From Varroa destructor (Eukaryota > Arthropoda > Arachnida > Mesostigmata > Varroidae), in assembly GCF_002443255.2 (NCBI RefSeq), contig NW_019211457.1, positions 25,474,921 through 25,538,920 on the forward strand: a DNA stretch of 64,000 nucleotides, given 5' to 3'. This document shows positions 23,185 through 36,051 of this stretch, piece by piece (position 1 is the first letter of the stretch; the number at the start of each line of letters is the position of its first letter). The notes under the pieces were generated by a model. That model was not told where the DNA came from, made no database searches, and worked only from the letters and a program-made list of their open reading frames with translations. The translations under genes were made by a program, and so were the position numbers.

Positions 23185-23235
23185 GTTGAATGTTTTAGAA
23201 TTTGTTGCAAGTGATTCTGAATGTTAGCTGAACAG

Positions 23236-23243
23236 CTTTTATA
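23236..23243 (-). promoter_or_regulatory. TATA box of the 22597 cuticle gene
   Basis: TATAAAAG on the minus strand, 52 bases before the ATG, with TCAGA at the expected transcription start distance. Confidence 0.75.
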
Positions 23244-25805
23244 CTTTAACTTTGCACTGGCAAGGGCTGCCATCTTCTTACCGCCGCCCCAAAGTAATGG
23301 ACGACGTCATACGTTACTGAACCGGATGGGTGACTATCAGTTACAGAAGATTCTAGCGACCCAACACAGACTGGCATAGCCTGGACGGCGTTATAGCTAA
23401 TAGACGAAACGTCGTGGAAACTTTGAAAGATATATTCGTTCGGCAAATTCATACTATCATACGGCATCTCATTAAATGTCAAAGCATAGAGAAGTTTGTT
23501 AAGCACTAGCAGAACTCCAACCTTTCCCAAGATATGTACTTGATTCATATGTCCGATCTGAAATCTGAGTCTGCGCCACCATACCCATTATCTTGCGCAT
23601 TTGTCTAGCAGACCGACCAGTGTTGAAGTAACACACGCATTTTACATGCGGATATAAAGTTCTCACACGTCTATTATCGACTCGAATGTCTGAACTCGAT
23701 CGCCTTTGTCAGAAGTCGACGTTAGCTGATAGTAGATCTCGAGAGAGGATAAAATCATCTCACGCTACGAATTCACGTCACGCTGACGTCCCTCAACGGT
23801 GGTCACAGTTCGTATGTATGCAAGCGTATGGTTGCAAACACCCTTACTCTTAATATGGCTTTATCGTTTCACTATCAAAATCCTCTGATGAACTCTTCTC
23901 TAGTTCAATTTTGTTCAATGATCCATTAATTATATAATAAAATAGTGTTGACCCAGCAAAGAAAACGCTTTTTAGCGGTAATCCAATGTGTCGACCTGGG
24001 GTGTCAGGTTGGCAAAAGGCCAAATAGGCTATTCATATTTTTCCAAGGAATAATATGATGGAGTAGAAAAATAAGTATAGTAATGAACAATAAAACAATA
24101 TTTAAATTTGTTAATTGACGGAAGATTGAATCTTAAGAAATACCATTATACGTGCTTACGTTCGTTTAACGTACAAAACAGTTACGGTCAACGATAGTAC
24201 TAGAATATGGGTCTTCCAAAACTGCCAATAGATATACGTGTATTACAGAGTGGAAACTTCGATAGAATGTTTATTCTTTCTGTCAAGGTTGCCTCTTGAA
24301 ATTTATATGAACACAATGAAAAGTACCAAAAAAAAACATGGCTTCCTCTGAAAGTGGGAATTAGTAACCTAACGAAACCATTTTGAAAGCAGCTATATGT
24401 CAAGATTGCGGCAGCTAAGACGTACGTTTTGCTATTTGCTTACGTTCGAATACACCTAAATGGATGATACGTTAAAACTGAATTTGGTAACGTCTTTTTA
24501 TTGTATTTGTATATTTTGACGTATACGTAGCCAGATGCTACTGAATCTACGGAAGATATCCTTTTTGACAAATTCATTGAGTTTGAAGATTGTTCTTCAA
24601 TAGTTATTTTTCGTAGACGTGAACTCGTGTATCACTGAACTACACGTTCTCACAGTTATCCTTAACAGAATCTCTGGTTTGTTCAAATACCATTCCGAGC
24701 AGCACATTTTTAAGTGAGAGCATTATCTAGCCAATAATAAGCTCTAGAGAAATTTGCCTTTCTGCTACTTCGTTTTCTGTTAGGTTATCTACTAGATGTC
24801 TTATTAAATGGTTCGAAGCTATTTAACGGATGAAAGGCATGAATATCTTTTAAACCGTATAGGTAGAATGATTATATTAAGGCCAGCCGTTTAAAAGCTT
24901 TTTGATGGCCACGTACTTGTGATTTACATTACCATACTTAATCTCATTATCGATGGCTTGCTTCAATGAAAAGTTGTCAGTTGTTGCGTGTTCCAACATA
25001 TGGAAGTAGTCAAATTCATACGGAACTTCCTCACCTGTCCGGCTTCATTTCGAGCCCGATCCTTCCTTAATGGGTGGCATACACTAACTTAAGTTACTTA
25101 TCTAATAACAGTGTGGTTGTTTGTTAGTAATCGCTTCGCTATAGGATTCTTTAATTCATGAGGAACTCATTTTTAATGTTTTTCAGCTTCGTCTCTAGTG
25201 TCTTCATTGAGATGTGATACCACATGTTTTGATGAACCTCATACTGAGTCGCCAGTGAGCGCATCAACCGTATTCGGTTTCGTTAAAGCTTCCGTTACTA
25301 TAAAAACTTACTTGACCGTTTAACGCCCTAAGATATAGTCACCTCTTTTAATGCCTTATAGCTCCCGATTTTCGTTGTTGAAATTATGGCGCTAGCATCA
25401 GACCGTTCTTTCATTAACGGCCTCCTTTATTGATCAATCTTTTTACCAACCTTCGGTAAATGCATGCCACTAGCGCCCTCATCTTCGATAAATAAAATAT
25501 CGATCTTCAGCCACAAATCATATCGTCGCCCCTAAATTTATTATTATTTGATTATATTCGATCAGCTTAGAAGCATAGATAACGAAGCCCCTGATATAAA
25601 TCGTTACCAAAGGTAGTCTATTAGTAACGTGTAGTTTTTCAGTTATTCATCGTTCTTTATCCGTCAATGGCTCTAGATGATCTAGCGTAAATTGTTCTAT
25701 TTTTCTTTCAGATCCATCTACTATATTGCTCGCGTGATTTGTGTTAACACAAATGTTTTTATTGCATTTGTTTACAAAATTACAGTTAGCTTCTCAACGA
25801 CCGGC
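23244..25805. other. intergenic; poly(A) signal of next gene
   Basis: No gene recognised. The 100-codon minus-strand frame at 23246-23548 starts with ATG but has no recognisable motif. AATAAA at 25758-25763 on the minus strand lies 43 bases below the stop of the 25806 gene. Confidence 0.45.
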
Positions 25806-26671
25806 TTAGTAGTGTCCGTGGCTTTGATGAGCGACCTTAACCACGGGGGCAGCAAAGTGAGCTCCATATGTTCTGTAAACAGGGGCAGCCAGGACAGACG
25901 TAGGGACGTTGGCAATGGGGGCGGCAAGGGTAGCTCCGTGATATCCGTAGCCAGCGGCATGGCTATAAACGGGAGCGGCAAGGACAGGGGCAGCAGCTGC
26001 TTTCGTAATAGGGGCGGCGGCAACGGCAGCTTCTTGGTGTCCGTAGGCGGCCGATTGGCCGTAGATGGGAGCCGCAAGAACTGGGTTGTCAGCGATCTTG
26101 GCAACAGGGGCATGAGCCACGTGCTTGCTTACGGTCGAGTACGAGGAAACGACTGGAGCATGCGCGACCTTAGCCACAGGCGTGGCAAGAGTGGCCAGGC
26201 CGTATCCGTGTACGTAGGCGGCCATGGGAGCTCCGTAAGTGTGACCGTGTGCAGGAGCAGCCGGAGTATCACTGTGAGCGGCAGCGCTGGTGGCAGCGGA
26301 ATCATACCCAAAAGCGTAAGGGGGAGCGGCAATAGATCCCGAGGCGGTTTTCTCTAAATCCACAATAAAACGTCTAGTCTTAAAAAAGCAAATTGTTATT
26401 AATCCGTTTAAAGTTAGTCGTTGCCAGTTATTACGGTCGAGATTCACTGATTTTCCAAATCGTATTCCGCTTTCGCACTTCCTCGTACGACATGTTGTTT
26501 CAATTGAAGTCTTGTCGTACTAGTTCAGTTGAAATAAGAACATATCATTCGTTGAATCACGATCAGGCTGCCCGCAATGGCGTACGCGTATAACCATAGA
26601 ATGGACTCATGCATAGAAATTATGCACGTTGCATGCTGAGTGTGGAGCCGTGCGTTACATACAGCGAACAT
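25806..26671 (-). CDS. retinin-like cuticle protein with disrupted signal peptide
   Basis: Exon 1 is 26663-26671 (MFA, GTATGT donor). The best acceptor is the CTTTTTTAAG ending at 26379, so exon 2 is 25806-26378 and the product has 193 residues. A second in-frame AG would start the exon at 26351 (184 residues). The mature part is typical: VAKVAHAPVVSSYSTVSKHV (core at about 79-90), several AAPVYG units and a GHY end. Where paralogues have a hydrophobic signal peptide (KLAVVTLAVAGAYA), this gene reads TRRFIVDLEKTASGS, with Arg, Asp, Glu and Lys and no hydrophobic stretch, so secretion by the classical route is not expected. Promoter, donor and poly(A) signal (25758-25763) are intact. Either it is dying from the 5' end or the protein has a new location. 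The long plus-strand frame opposite is a shadow. Confidence 0.7.
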
Positions 26672-26744
26672 ATCTGTTTGATTCTTGCTTGTATTGCTTT
26701 ATGTCAAAGAGACGAACTGGTATTGATATTTGCTGTTAGATAGA

Positions 26745-26752
26745 TTTTTATA
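26745..26752 (-). promoter_or_regulatory. TATA box of the 25806 cuticle gene
   Basis: TATAAAAA on the minus strand, 74 bases before the ATG. Confidence 0.65.
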
Positions 26753-27553
26753 CAACGAAAACTCGAAGCTCATGAACCGTTGCCCGATAAAGGTTCAGGG
26801 GCACAGTCAATTCGGGCGGGCAATCGATACACGAAACGTAGTGACAGCTTAATCCGATCAGCAGAACACATACGATTATATCGTTCGGCGCGCATCACCA
26901 ACGATGTGTACTGGACGGCTAACGGGATGATGGCATCAATGCGAAAGCAGGAGAGACCGTCATCCGACAAGACGAAGTGCAAAAAATAGATTCGGTGGTA
27001 TTACGCCTGTCCGTGCTACTTCATTCATTCTATTCAAGTAGTGAACTAATTTAAGTGCCATCTTCTGATATGACAAATTTAATAAGCTTCATACCAAGAA
27101 GTTCTTCGAATGCTTGACACTGACACACTACGATAGTTTGGAACCATTTTTAGTCGAGGTGGTCGGATCGCACTATAATGGGTGATATGTTTAGTATTAG
27201 GTTAATCCTGAAACTCTACACGAACCGTAGCAGTGATCTATTTAAAAATACGTTACGAGCTATAAGTTTCTCAAAGCGTGAAGTACCACGCTAGATCGAA
27301 ACCCCTTCTGTGCTGCTAGCAAACTTAGAACTATGGCCGCTGGCATATGAGCGGTTTATATGTATATTTTCAAATATATCACTATATATACGGCCGAATC
27401 TTAATCAGAGATTAGTTCCTGCATCATCGATTGCTGCACAAAGATGTGTATCTCCTTGGACGGTACACCACTATTTGTAGAGGATTCAAAAAGCAGATTC
27501 AAGTTTTTCATCACTCCTGCATATTCGAAATTTCTCAGTGCATAGACAGAGAG

Positions 27554-27577
27554 GTAGTAGTAGTAGTAGTAGTAGTA
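27554..27577. repeat. (GTA)8 microsatellite
   Basis: Eight perfect GTA units on the plus strand. Confidence 0.95.
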
Positions 27578-28246
27578 ATTGATTCTGACTTTTAAAATAC
27601 GGGCAGCAAATAAAGGGCAGGACAAATGCATGGGCTTTATCCCATCATATGTGGGATAGTTGGTTTTCATTGGGTACGGATGACGTGTATCTGCACGAGA
27701 TACGCTATGATTTAAGTACGAAGCAGCGTTATGCATCGGATTGGACACCAATCAGGCATACCGATTTTAAAATTAAATTTCCTTAGCTCATACATTTCAT
27801 CAATACGATTGTATTTTTATAAACGCTATAACTATTCTCAGAATATAATATATAGTATAATTAAATAAACTATAATATAGAATCGTGTAGGCAACGTTTT
27901 CAAACTAGGCCAAAACATTTGCTTCTCAGAAGACCAAGAGGGGTTACTTCATTGACCAGTAATTCACTAACTGTAATAATGAAGTAATTTATCGAACATA
28001 TCTACTAATTGTATACTACGCCATGGGACTTTCAGGAGTTGTCCTACTTTTATTTAGCTTCAAACCTTATTGTGTCTTCCGGTGTCTTTGTAATTATAAT
28101 TAGCTACATATACCTCTGAAATAACTATTATCTATCTAGTTCATCGGGAAAACGATACAATTTAGAGAGCGACAAAGGTGATATGGGCGTAAATTGTGAG
28201 CGAACTCATGCCTCATTTCCTGATGAAATAAAGTTTGCTCTATTTA

Positions 28247-28276
28247 CATATATATGTATGTATATATATATATATA
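28247..28276. repeat. AT-rich dinucleotide repeat
   Basis: Alternating AT broken by GTATG in the middle. Confidence 0.85.
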
Positions 28277-30283
28277 ACCTTCTTCTTAAGTTGTCCTTCT
28301 TAAAACTTAACACTAAGTTTGATCGTTGCCTATAAGGAAGGGGTCTTAATCAATTCGGTAGATCTTTTGATTTCAAATAAGACTTATACCTTTTCTTATA
28401 TAGAACTTAAAGCTTTTCCAACTTGATTAAGACCTTAACTGATTTTCGTTACCGACATGTAGGCACAGTCTATGATAGCGTGCAGTAGTTCCTGTTATAC
28501 TTAATAAAAATCAACAATAATGTATATCGAAAATGTTTACCGACCTTATTTAACTTATTCTTATTTTGTGAAGATGTTTTTTTATTTCACCATTCAGTGA
28601 TACTAGAACCTCTGCTTGTTTTCCGAAAAGTTATTAACATATTTTGAAATATTTAACCATGTCTTAAATGCTCGAGGTTTTTTAAATATCGTACGTTTCC
28701 TTTCGATTTAAAAAACTTTAAACAACTTTTTTTTTTTCAATTTCAATGAAGTAAGTTTAGCGCTATAAGAGTTATAGTTCTCTATATAATCAAATATAAA
28801 AAGGATTATAAGGTTATGGCGAGAGTTCTACTGTGGTAATACTCCTTCTTAATGAAAATTGTAAGGGGATCTATTCGAGGTTCTAAGATCGGTGCCAGCT
28901 GTAGCAAATCTCATGTTTTCAGCACATGTTTTTCATGTTATTATAGCCTTCTAAAACTTAACGATTTCAAGATAAATTAAAAAAAAAATATTTTTTTTAT
29001 TCATCCTATATGTTTAGCTATATATTCATCTTGTATATTTACCCTGTATTTTCAGCTGATAATAACAAGAGCTTTCGTAACGTTATTGATATATAACATT
29101 ATTACCGAAACACGTATGTGATTCATTTAATCTTATTGTTTGACGTTTGGATAGAGAAGTAAAATAATCCAGTATTGACCCATTTTTTGGTAGTTTCCCA
29201 TTTTTTCTGTTTAATTAATTTTAATCTACATTTTTTAAGAAGCTCTAACCTATCAGCTAGATGCTTGCGATATTAGTTCAGATACTTAGCTGTTAGTTAT
29301 ATAGCCGTAGAGGCAAACGACCGTTCTGTCGTTTTATTAGGGGTCCTCTTTTTTTACCTTGATTTAATAAACCATATTTTTCCTGTGTGAACATCATTTT
29401 GAAAACTATTTATTTAGTGTTCAACTATTACAATGGAGTGAATGACTCAGTGCCTCACCTGTCAAAGTTAGAAACGAATTCTCCCGCATCCCCTTCATTT
29501 TTTTTAGGGTTATTAATTTAGAACATGTAATTTCAGCTACTTCGGCACAAATGGAGTTGGCTGGTCATTGAAATTATGGTTATTTTATCCCTCAGACATA
29601 AATAAAAAATATCTTTAAATAGTCTAAAAACAGCATTGTACCATACCTTCGGCGAAGATCATGTTCTTTATTCCCTTTGTGTTGAGAAGGCGTTCAAAGT
29701 TTCTAGAAAAATACAACGACGTGTTTTTGCCTCCATGTCAATATCGTGCTGTTGTTTTTCTACAAGTACCCGACCTGTTTCGAGTAAGGCTTTATAATAT
29801 TTTAAAGAATCGACTATTTTGATGATAATTTTGATAGGCGTCTTACCTAGAGTGCTTAATTATTATTGTTAGTTTTATTCAGAAATTTATTTATGTGCGC
29901 AGTAGGTGCTCCGTTAAAGAGGTGCTTCTTACGCCACCAAAGTTCCGTAAATTAAAGATCTCCGTGTCTGGAAGCCACAAATCAACGTAAAAATATCGTT
30001 CTTACATATATCATTTTATAAAGTTAAATTATGGAAAACTTGAGCATAAATTGAGTTTTCCTCTTAATTGCACCTATGCACAAATGTTTAGCTCTGCAAC
30101 AAGCTGGCCAAGACGACTCCATTACTGAGGACGGTCCACCGACGAAACATGCTCCTATATATTCTACTTACCACTATTTTGTTAACAACAACAAATTTGT
30201 CATCGTTTGTTCGACAATAAGTATTTTTATTTCATTTTTTACAAATCTACAAATTGTATCACAGTCTGCCTTTAGATAACTGC

Positions 30284-31023
30284 TTAATAATGTCCGTATC
30301 CATGGCCGTAGACGAGGGGAGCAGCATGAGCTATTTTAGCCACAGGGGGGGCAAGATGAGCTCCATAGGAGCTGTAAGCGGGGGCAGCCAAGACAGGCGC
30401 AGCATGGGCAACCTTGGCAATAGGGGCGGCTAGGGCAGCTCCGTGATACCCGTAAGTGGCATGGCCGTGGGCCGGAGCAGCAAAAACGGGGGCGGCAGCA
30501 ACCTTGGCGACAGGAGCATGAGCTACGTGTTTGGTTATGGTCGAGTATGAGGAGACGACGGGAGCATGGGCGACCTTAGCCACGGGGGCGGCGAGGGCGG
30601 CATGGCCGTATCCGTGTCCGTAAGTGGCCGCGGGGGCAGCGAGAGCGTGACCATATGCAGGAGCAGCTAAAGCATGGCCATAAACTGGACCGGCAATGGC
30701 AGCGTGACCATAGCCAAGGTGAGTGGCGCGGGCTCCAGCGACAGCGAGGCCGACGAGAGCAATTTTCTACAAAAGGTATATTAAGGGAAACAAACAGGAT
30801 AGAGAAAAATAGAATACATGTTATGATTTCGAAAAAAAAAACTCGATGGGCACATATAAATAGCAGTAGGTGAAATCAACAGCTAGTTGCCTTAATGGCA
30901 GAGCCTCTCAACAGGGTGGTCTGGAGCAGAACGAAAGTGATTTTACGCTCACTGGGTTAAACACTATCCTATATTACAAAATGGGTGTGGATACGGTGAG
31001 CGTTTGGCACATACAGCGAACAT
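30284..31023 (-). CDS. retinin-like structural cuticle protein, 163 residues
   Basis: Exon 1 is 31015-31023 (MFA, GTATGT donor); exon 2 is 30284-30766, after a TTTTGTAG acceptor. The signal peptide is residues 1-17 (KIALVGLAVAGARA after MFA). Residues 18-63 are GYGHA / VYGHALAAPA repeats, the core VVSSYSTITKHV is at 73-84, followed by AHAPVAKVAAAP, YGYHGAALAAP and AAPAYSSYGAHLAPPVAK, and the tail is VYGHGYGHY. It is a longer sibling of the 22597 gene with more His. The exon 1 and donor sequence is almost the same as in the 25806 gene, its closest neighbour. TATA box, an initiator-like TCAGT at 31064-31068 and AATAAA at 30226-30231 are all present. A start taken at 30583 would wrongly drop the signal peptide. 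Confidence 0.87.
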
Positions 31024-31089
31024 GTTGTAGACTAATTGTTATATTTAGCTGACTGCGAGACAAACTGATTCCGCCTTTACGATGACGAG

Positions 31090-31097
31090 CTTTTATA
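31090..31097 (-). promoter_or_regulatory. TATA box of the 30284 cuticle gene
   Basis: TATAAAAG on the minus strand, 67 bases before the ATG, with TCAGT about 25-30 bases downstream at 31064-31068. Confidence 0.75.
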
Positions 31098-33505
31098 CAA
31101 CGATCCTTAATGGTTCCTTCAAATCCTTTCCCACGACCGTATACTGACACCGCCTAGGGCCCGATTGAGCTAAGTGGGTGGGTCATTGCCGCATTTACGT
31201 CGCCAGAAATTTTCATGCGATCTAACTGGAAGCTCAATTACATCGGAAGGTAAAAGCGGGTCTCTGACCATATAAAAATTTCCCCCAGTTGAAAGATTCA
31301 AGAAATACTGAGACTGATACTATAGAAGATGATGACACAGTATATACTTAGTTACAGTATTTAAGCCATATTAATGTGTATTCTTTTCGCATCGTGTATT
31401 CTTCTATTAGGCTGTTGTTGAGATTCGACATTATTAGCTTGTCTATCTTAAACCCCCGAGCTAGCTCTCATAGTGCTAGCCAAATCATCTATCGTGAGGC
31501 GTAGGAACGCCATTGTTATGGCCGATTTTGTACTTAAAAAAAGTACAATATTCGTCGATAGTTTCAATAATCTAGCCTATAACCAATACACAAAGTTTAA
31601 CTTCAGTTAAGCTTTGTACTTGGAATTAATCTTGTACAATGCATCCATAGTAGAATGACTTACTAAATAAATGCAGAGACCACAAAGAGTAGCAACCATT
31701 CATAAAAAGATTCTAGACCCTTTGTCTGCCGAAATCTGGAGACTGCCAACTAGAAACAATTATAACGCGAACGCTTATGTCGTAGATGTGACTGATTTTT
31801 AGGCATTGTAATTGATAATGTTGCTCTATGTTATGAATGTGATATAAGATCGCACGTGAGGCCTACGTACGTCTAAGGTACGGGAACAGCAAATCCTTAA
31901 CATGCAAAAACTCCCGTAATCGTTACAAAACCAAGTGGTCAAGCTAGCATATTGAAAGCAGATTTACAGAGGGAACGGTAAACGCTTAGGTAGGATCGGT
32001 AGGTGATCTAAGTTTAAGTACATATGAAGTGGTTTTTATATTTTTAGCTCACTCTCTGTGGATATAAGAATGTCAATCTATTAAGAGATTATATCATGTT
32101 TTGTAAACCTATATTCAATATCTTTGTAACCGTTGCTTACTGTCCGCGGCGCGGTGAAATCCCTCCGTGTCTACTGAAGCCTATTAAACTTGCATACTCC
32201 TTTAAAGCTTGACGAAACATTCTCATTTAATAAACAAACCAATATGGTCATACAATTAAATATAACTAGACATTTAGAGAAAATTAGTAAAGGGTTTCAA
32301 TCGCAAAAAGGAAATGTACACTTACGTTATTATTAGTACACCGGTCGAAAAATTCTTGCTATTCACTACCTGTATAATAATGCCGGCCTCGATCTCAAGC
32401 CTAAAATTGCCGAGGCTTCGTGCAGCCTATAGTGGCGAAGAAGTTCCGCAGCAATGGTTAGCCTGCGAAAGGTTTTCACTTGTTTCCCAGATCTAGCAGA
32501 CCTTTCGCTTATATAATAAACTTTTGTTGTCGAATCGTGTAAACGTTCAAGTGAGCGTAATTGCTAGAAGGTCTTCCCGATTATGTCAACAACGCTACGT
32601 ACCGTAAAAACACAGGGATTATTCGCCTATCGTTAACGGGCTTGTCAGTCTAACTGAAACATAGGCAAGAGTTACCTAAGGCTATCGTGTTCTTGGCCAA
32701 CAAAATAAAAGCTATGCACCTATATAGGGTTAGAGTCGATAGTTTTGGGGGTAAGTTCTTTTGTGAAGCCAGAAATCTGATTTCTCTCCATTAAACGGGA
32801 AAAATGGCCTAAAAGTTCGTCGTGATTAGTCCTGAATAGGCATATCCGTAGGATACAGTACAGTGGCAAACATGTTAGTCAAACAAAGTTCAAATAATAT
32901 GGAAAAACTACTAAGTCTCAAAGAATAATTAAATCAGGTAGGCATGGTAGCTATCAGTCCGGTGCTTTTCCCGCTACGGGCCGCAAAAATGTAATTTTTG
33001 CTTTTTCAATAAAATAGCGTTAGAATAGGATTCTTTATGTATCGATAAAGTTCTTTCTTCTTATATTTGAAACATCTGACCACGAAACAGGCAACCATCG
33101 TACATGACGAAAAGGTTTCAATACTTAAAAATCGCCTTTTTGTAATTAGTTCTGTTGAAGCCAGTTATTCTATTGCAAGAAAGCTCAGAAGAACATTGTC
33201 AGTATTGCCATACGAACAGGCAGGCTATCAGAAACAGTCGCCGACGCTACGGTGATAAAAACCATTTACTTTGTGAATGCAATGCAGCACCGAGAAATAG
33301 GACAGCCAAATCGATGTGATACTATATTGATGCATAAGAAGTAAACAAAAGGAAACCATATAGTTTGATATGGGTGCAGTATGTTTGGAAATCGAGCCTA
33401 AGCTAAGCTCGGCCCTATTGACACTGTACTATCGTAAAAAACAACTATCGTTTCCCGCTAGGTAGCCAAAACAATGCAATTGTTCTTCATTGTCGTCTTC
33501 TATTA
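31098..33505. other. intergenic, no gene recognised
   Basis: AT-rich spacer without recognisable coding sequence, RNA gene or repeat. Confidence 0.45.
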
Positions 33506-34960
33506 TTGATTAAATATGATTGGGGCCATTATGAACAGCTAAATGTAACTACTGGCGAGTGTCATTATAACAAGCATGTCTGTGCGGGTATGGCATCCTT
33601 CGTTATCGAGCCGTCGGCCTCGCTAGCTTTTTTTGCAGTACTTCTGCTGCTTCTTGTTCTGTTGTTATTATATTGCGTTGCAGGCGTCGCTGGATCCTGT
33701 CAACATTTGTCGATCAACGGCAGCCAGTTAATTACAGAACTCTTAACCACCATACGCAGTATATAGGTGATCAACAGCGTAAACCGGAGCCCACTATGGA
33801 CACGCTCATGTGCATTCGACCTTCAGCCATCATCACAATCATTATATTATCATCATGAATATCGAAGCTTCAGTTGTATTCATCGCTTGTGTGACTTATC
33901 TTCGTCTCCTGATTCTGAAGCTCTCTCTCACTCGCTCGCTGGCTGGCTGGCTGGCTCCGTGTATCACCGAGTCAATTTTCGGGTGGGGTAACAAAACGTG
34001 TGTGTTTCAGTGAGTGACGAAGACAACTTCTGTTTCTGTTCATGATCCGCTATGTTGCCTTCGCGCAAGCAACGACTGACGCTCTAGACAGGCTACTTGT
34101 GAGGGCCGGCTGGGCTCGTCGACTTTTCTCGTCGTCATTTCTACCGCGATTGCACAGAATATAGTGCATTTCGTTCCATTGTGGCCATTACCTACATAAT
34201 AATAATGATCTATCGCTACTACTCGCAGTTGTAGCAGTGACTATAGTATAAATCGAATGATTCGACCATCATCAGGTACCGGGTTGCGCATTGCCTCGCA
34301 TCGTCACTTGAGCAGACCGCAACGACGACGACGGTAATGATGATGATTTTTACTGATGGTCGCAGTCCGATCCTCTGCAGGAGCTGTTTCGTGGACGGAG
34401 TGATCCGAGGGCGGAAGTTACCGGACGCCTTTGTTAAACCAACTGTGTGTACGATCGATACTGCTCCGTTGTTTGCTTCTGCTAATAATCCACTATTGCC
34501 AGCTAACTTTACCTTTGTGTTTGCTGACGACACTGCCACGACAAGAAGGTCGACCTGTTTTAGAATAAGCCAATTTTGCTGATGTCCGGAGTTGACCAGA
34601 CGGGCTATAATTCTGTGGCAGACTGAAACGGTCTACCTTTCCCTGGTTAGCGAGCCTGCTCGTAGGTATACGGCCGCATTTTTCTTTTTTTTTCCTTGAT
34701 TGTTACCATAAATGGCCAACAGTTCCACTGCCAACACAGTCACACGCTACCAGCACCAGCATCTGCTTCGAATGCGTCGCTGTTTGGTGGGCCACAACCG
34801 GATGACCGTGAAGTCGTCAGCCAGGCATGACAATCTATTCATTGATCTATTCACTATTAGTGATGGCTTGACATATTGATAGTGGGTGCAGTTTGCGCCC
34901 TCGCTTATTAATGAGTACTTGGATCCGTTATCACTGCCGTGGACCTCTTGCTGCAACGCT
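33506..34960. other. GC-richer island with a signal-peptide-like open frame
   Basis: By eye this stretch is richer in G, C and CpG than its surroundings. On the plus strand the ATG at 33590 opens a frame with a long hydrophobic stretch (FFAVLLLLLVLLLLYCVAGVAG) and stops at 33766; it could be a first exon of a secreted or membrane protein, with a possible GTATAT donor shortly before the stop. A tetranucleotide repeat (GCTG) is at 33938-33956. Open frames on both strands at 34219-34582 have no recognised domain. I cannot assemble a gene. Confidence 0.3.
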
Positions 34961-36051
34961 GTCTTGCCATATAAAACATGAGTGCAGCACTCAAGTGGCT
35001 AACATTCGTTGAAAATATTTTGCTTGCTTTAATGCGGTATCTACTGTAAAAGTTTCAGAGGCGTCAATAGCAAAACAACTACAGATCAGACCAATGAACA
35101 AACAAATATACACACACCTATACAAGACGTCCAGATATATATAAATCTAGAGAGAAAAACTAGAAATACTATCACCTTTAAAAATGGCATTAGAGCCTCG
35201 CTCTGACATGCCTCGCGAACGATCCGGCATGGAAATAAAAGCCAAGGAAAGCGTGATCTATCAGATTTAAAATAGATTTAAATAGGCAAGCACTATCATA
35301 GGAGTCGAGATTCCGCTGTCAGAAAACTGCTGTAAATATTTTAACAAATTCTATTTAGTCACTGTTGCTGGTAGTCAAAAAAGTTCATAGGTCAATAACA
35401 GGAAATCCCAATAAAACAATGGGCGTACAAAACACTTCGTGTTATATGGATTATACGAGCCTTGTTGGATAGATAAGATTAGTGTGACAGATTTGCCCGG
35501 TGGTACAAGACAGCAACCAGCGTCATCAAACCTATCACGATTTCTTCTACGTCTGCGCCTCTATGTATCATCAGGCTCGTGGGAATTTGGATTTCTGCAG
35601 AGTCTATGAAACACATGAGCCAAATTATGAGATGTTTGCCTAGTCGGTTCATCCCTCTCCACCCGGCTGTTCCCCATCGAACTCGAAGTAAAAAAAAGTC
35701 CCTAGTAATTCCCTGAAGTTTCGCTCCTGGTTCATAAGGTTCGTTTTGAAGGTTTTCGTTGCTGTGAACTCAAAGCAACGACGTAGGTCTTCGGTTAGTT
35801 ATGAGTCGGTTAGGAGACACGCGAAGCGATGTCGAATCATTATGTGTACTTCCATCGCTCTTTTGATTAAATAGGTTTTGACGCGATCTATTTATTCAAA
35901 ATACTTTACTTTGAAATCTTCCTAAATGACGCATAATATGTACGTTGCGATCCAAGCTACCTCTAGCTTGAATAAGTAAACAGCGTTTGCGAGGAACAAG
36001 CGATGAGGCGCTTTGATGATCTATGCAGCCAACACCGTGTTCCTGCACCTT
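34961..36051. other. intergenic, no gene recognised
   Basis: Nothing recognised. This lies just 3' of the LINE relic on its own strand, but I see no clear poly(A) tail or target-site duplication. Confidence 0.4.

Larger units (their letters stand above)
26753..30283. other. intergenic, AT-rich, microsatellites
   Basis: No gene recognised. Contains a (GTA)8 repeat and an alternating AT/GTAT tract (annotated separately). The stretch 27800-30000 is especially AT-rich with many T and A runs. AATAAA at 30226-30231 on the minus strand is the likely poly(A) signal of the gene at 30284. Confidence 0.45.

Noticed and set aside
25692..26357. 221-codon plus-strand frame rich in Gly, Ser and Asn
   Set aside because: It is the antisense shadow of the cuticle gene at 25806-26671; GC-rich Ala and Pro codons on one strand keep the opposite frames open. 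The same holds for plus-strand frames at 516-851, 8091-8336, 16342-16632, 20309-20500, 22588-22773 and 43075-43308.
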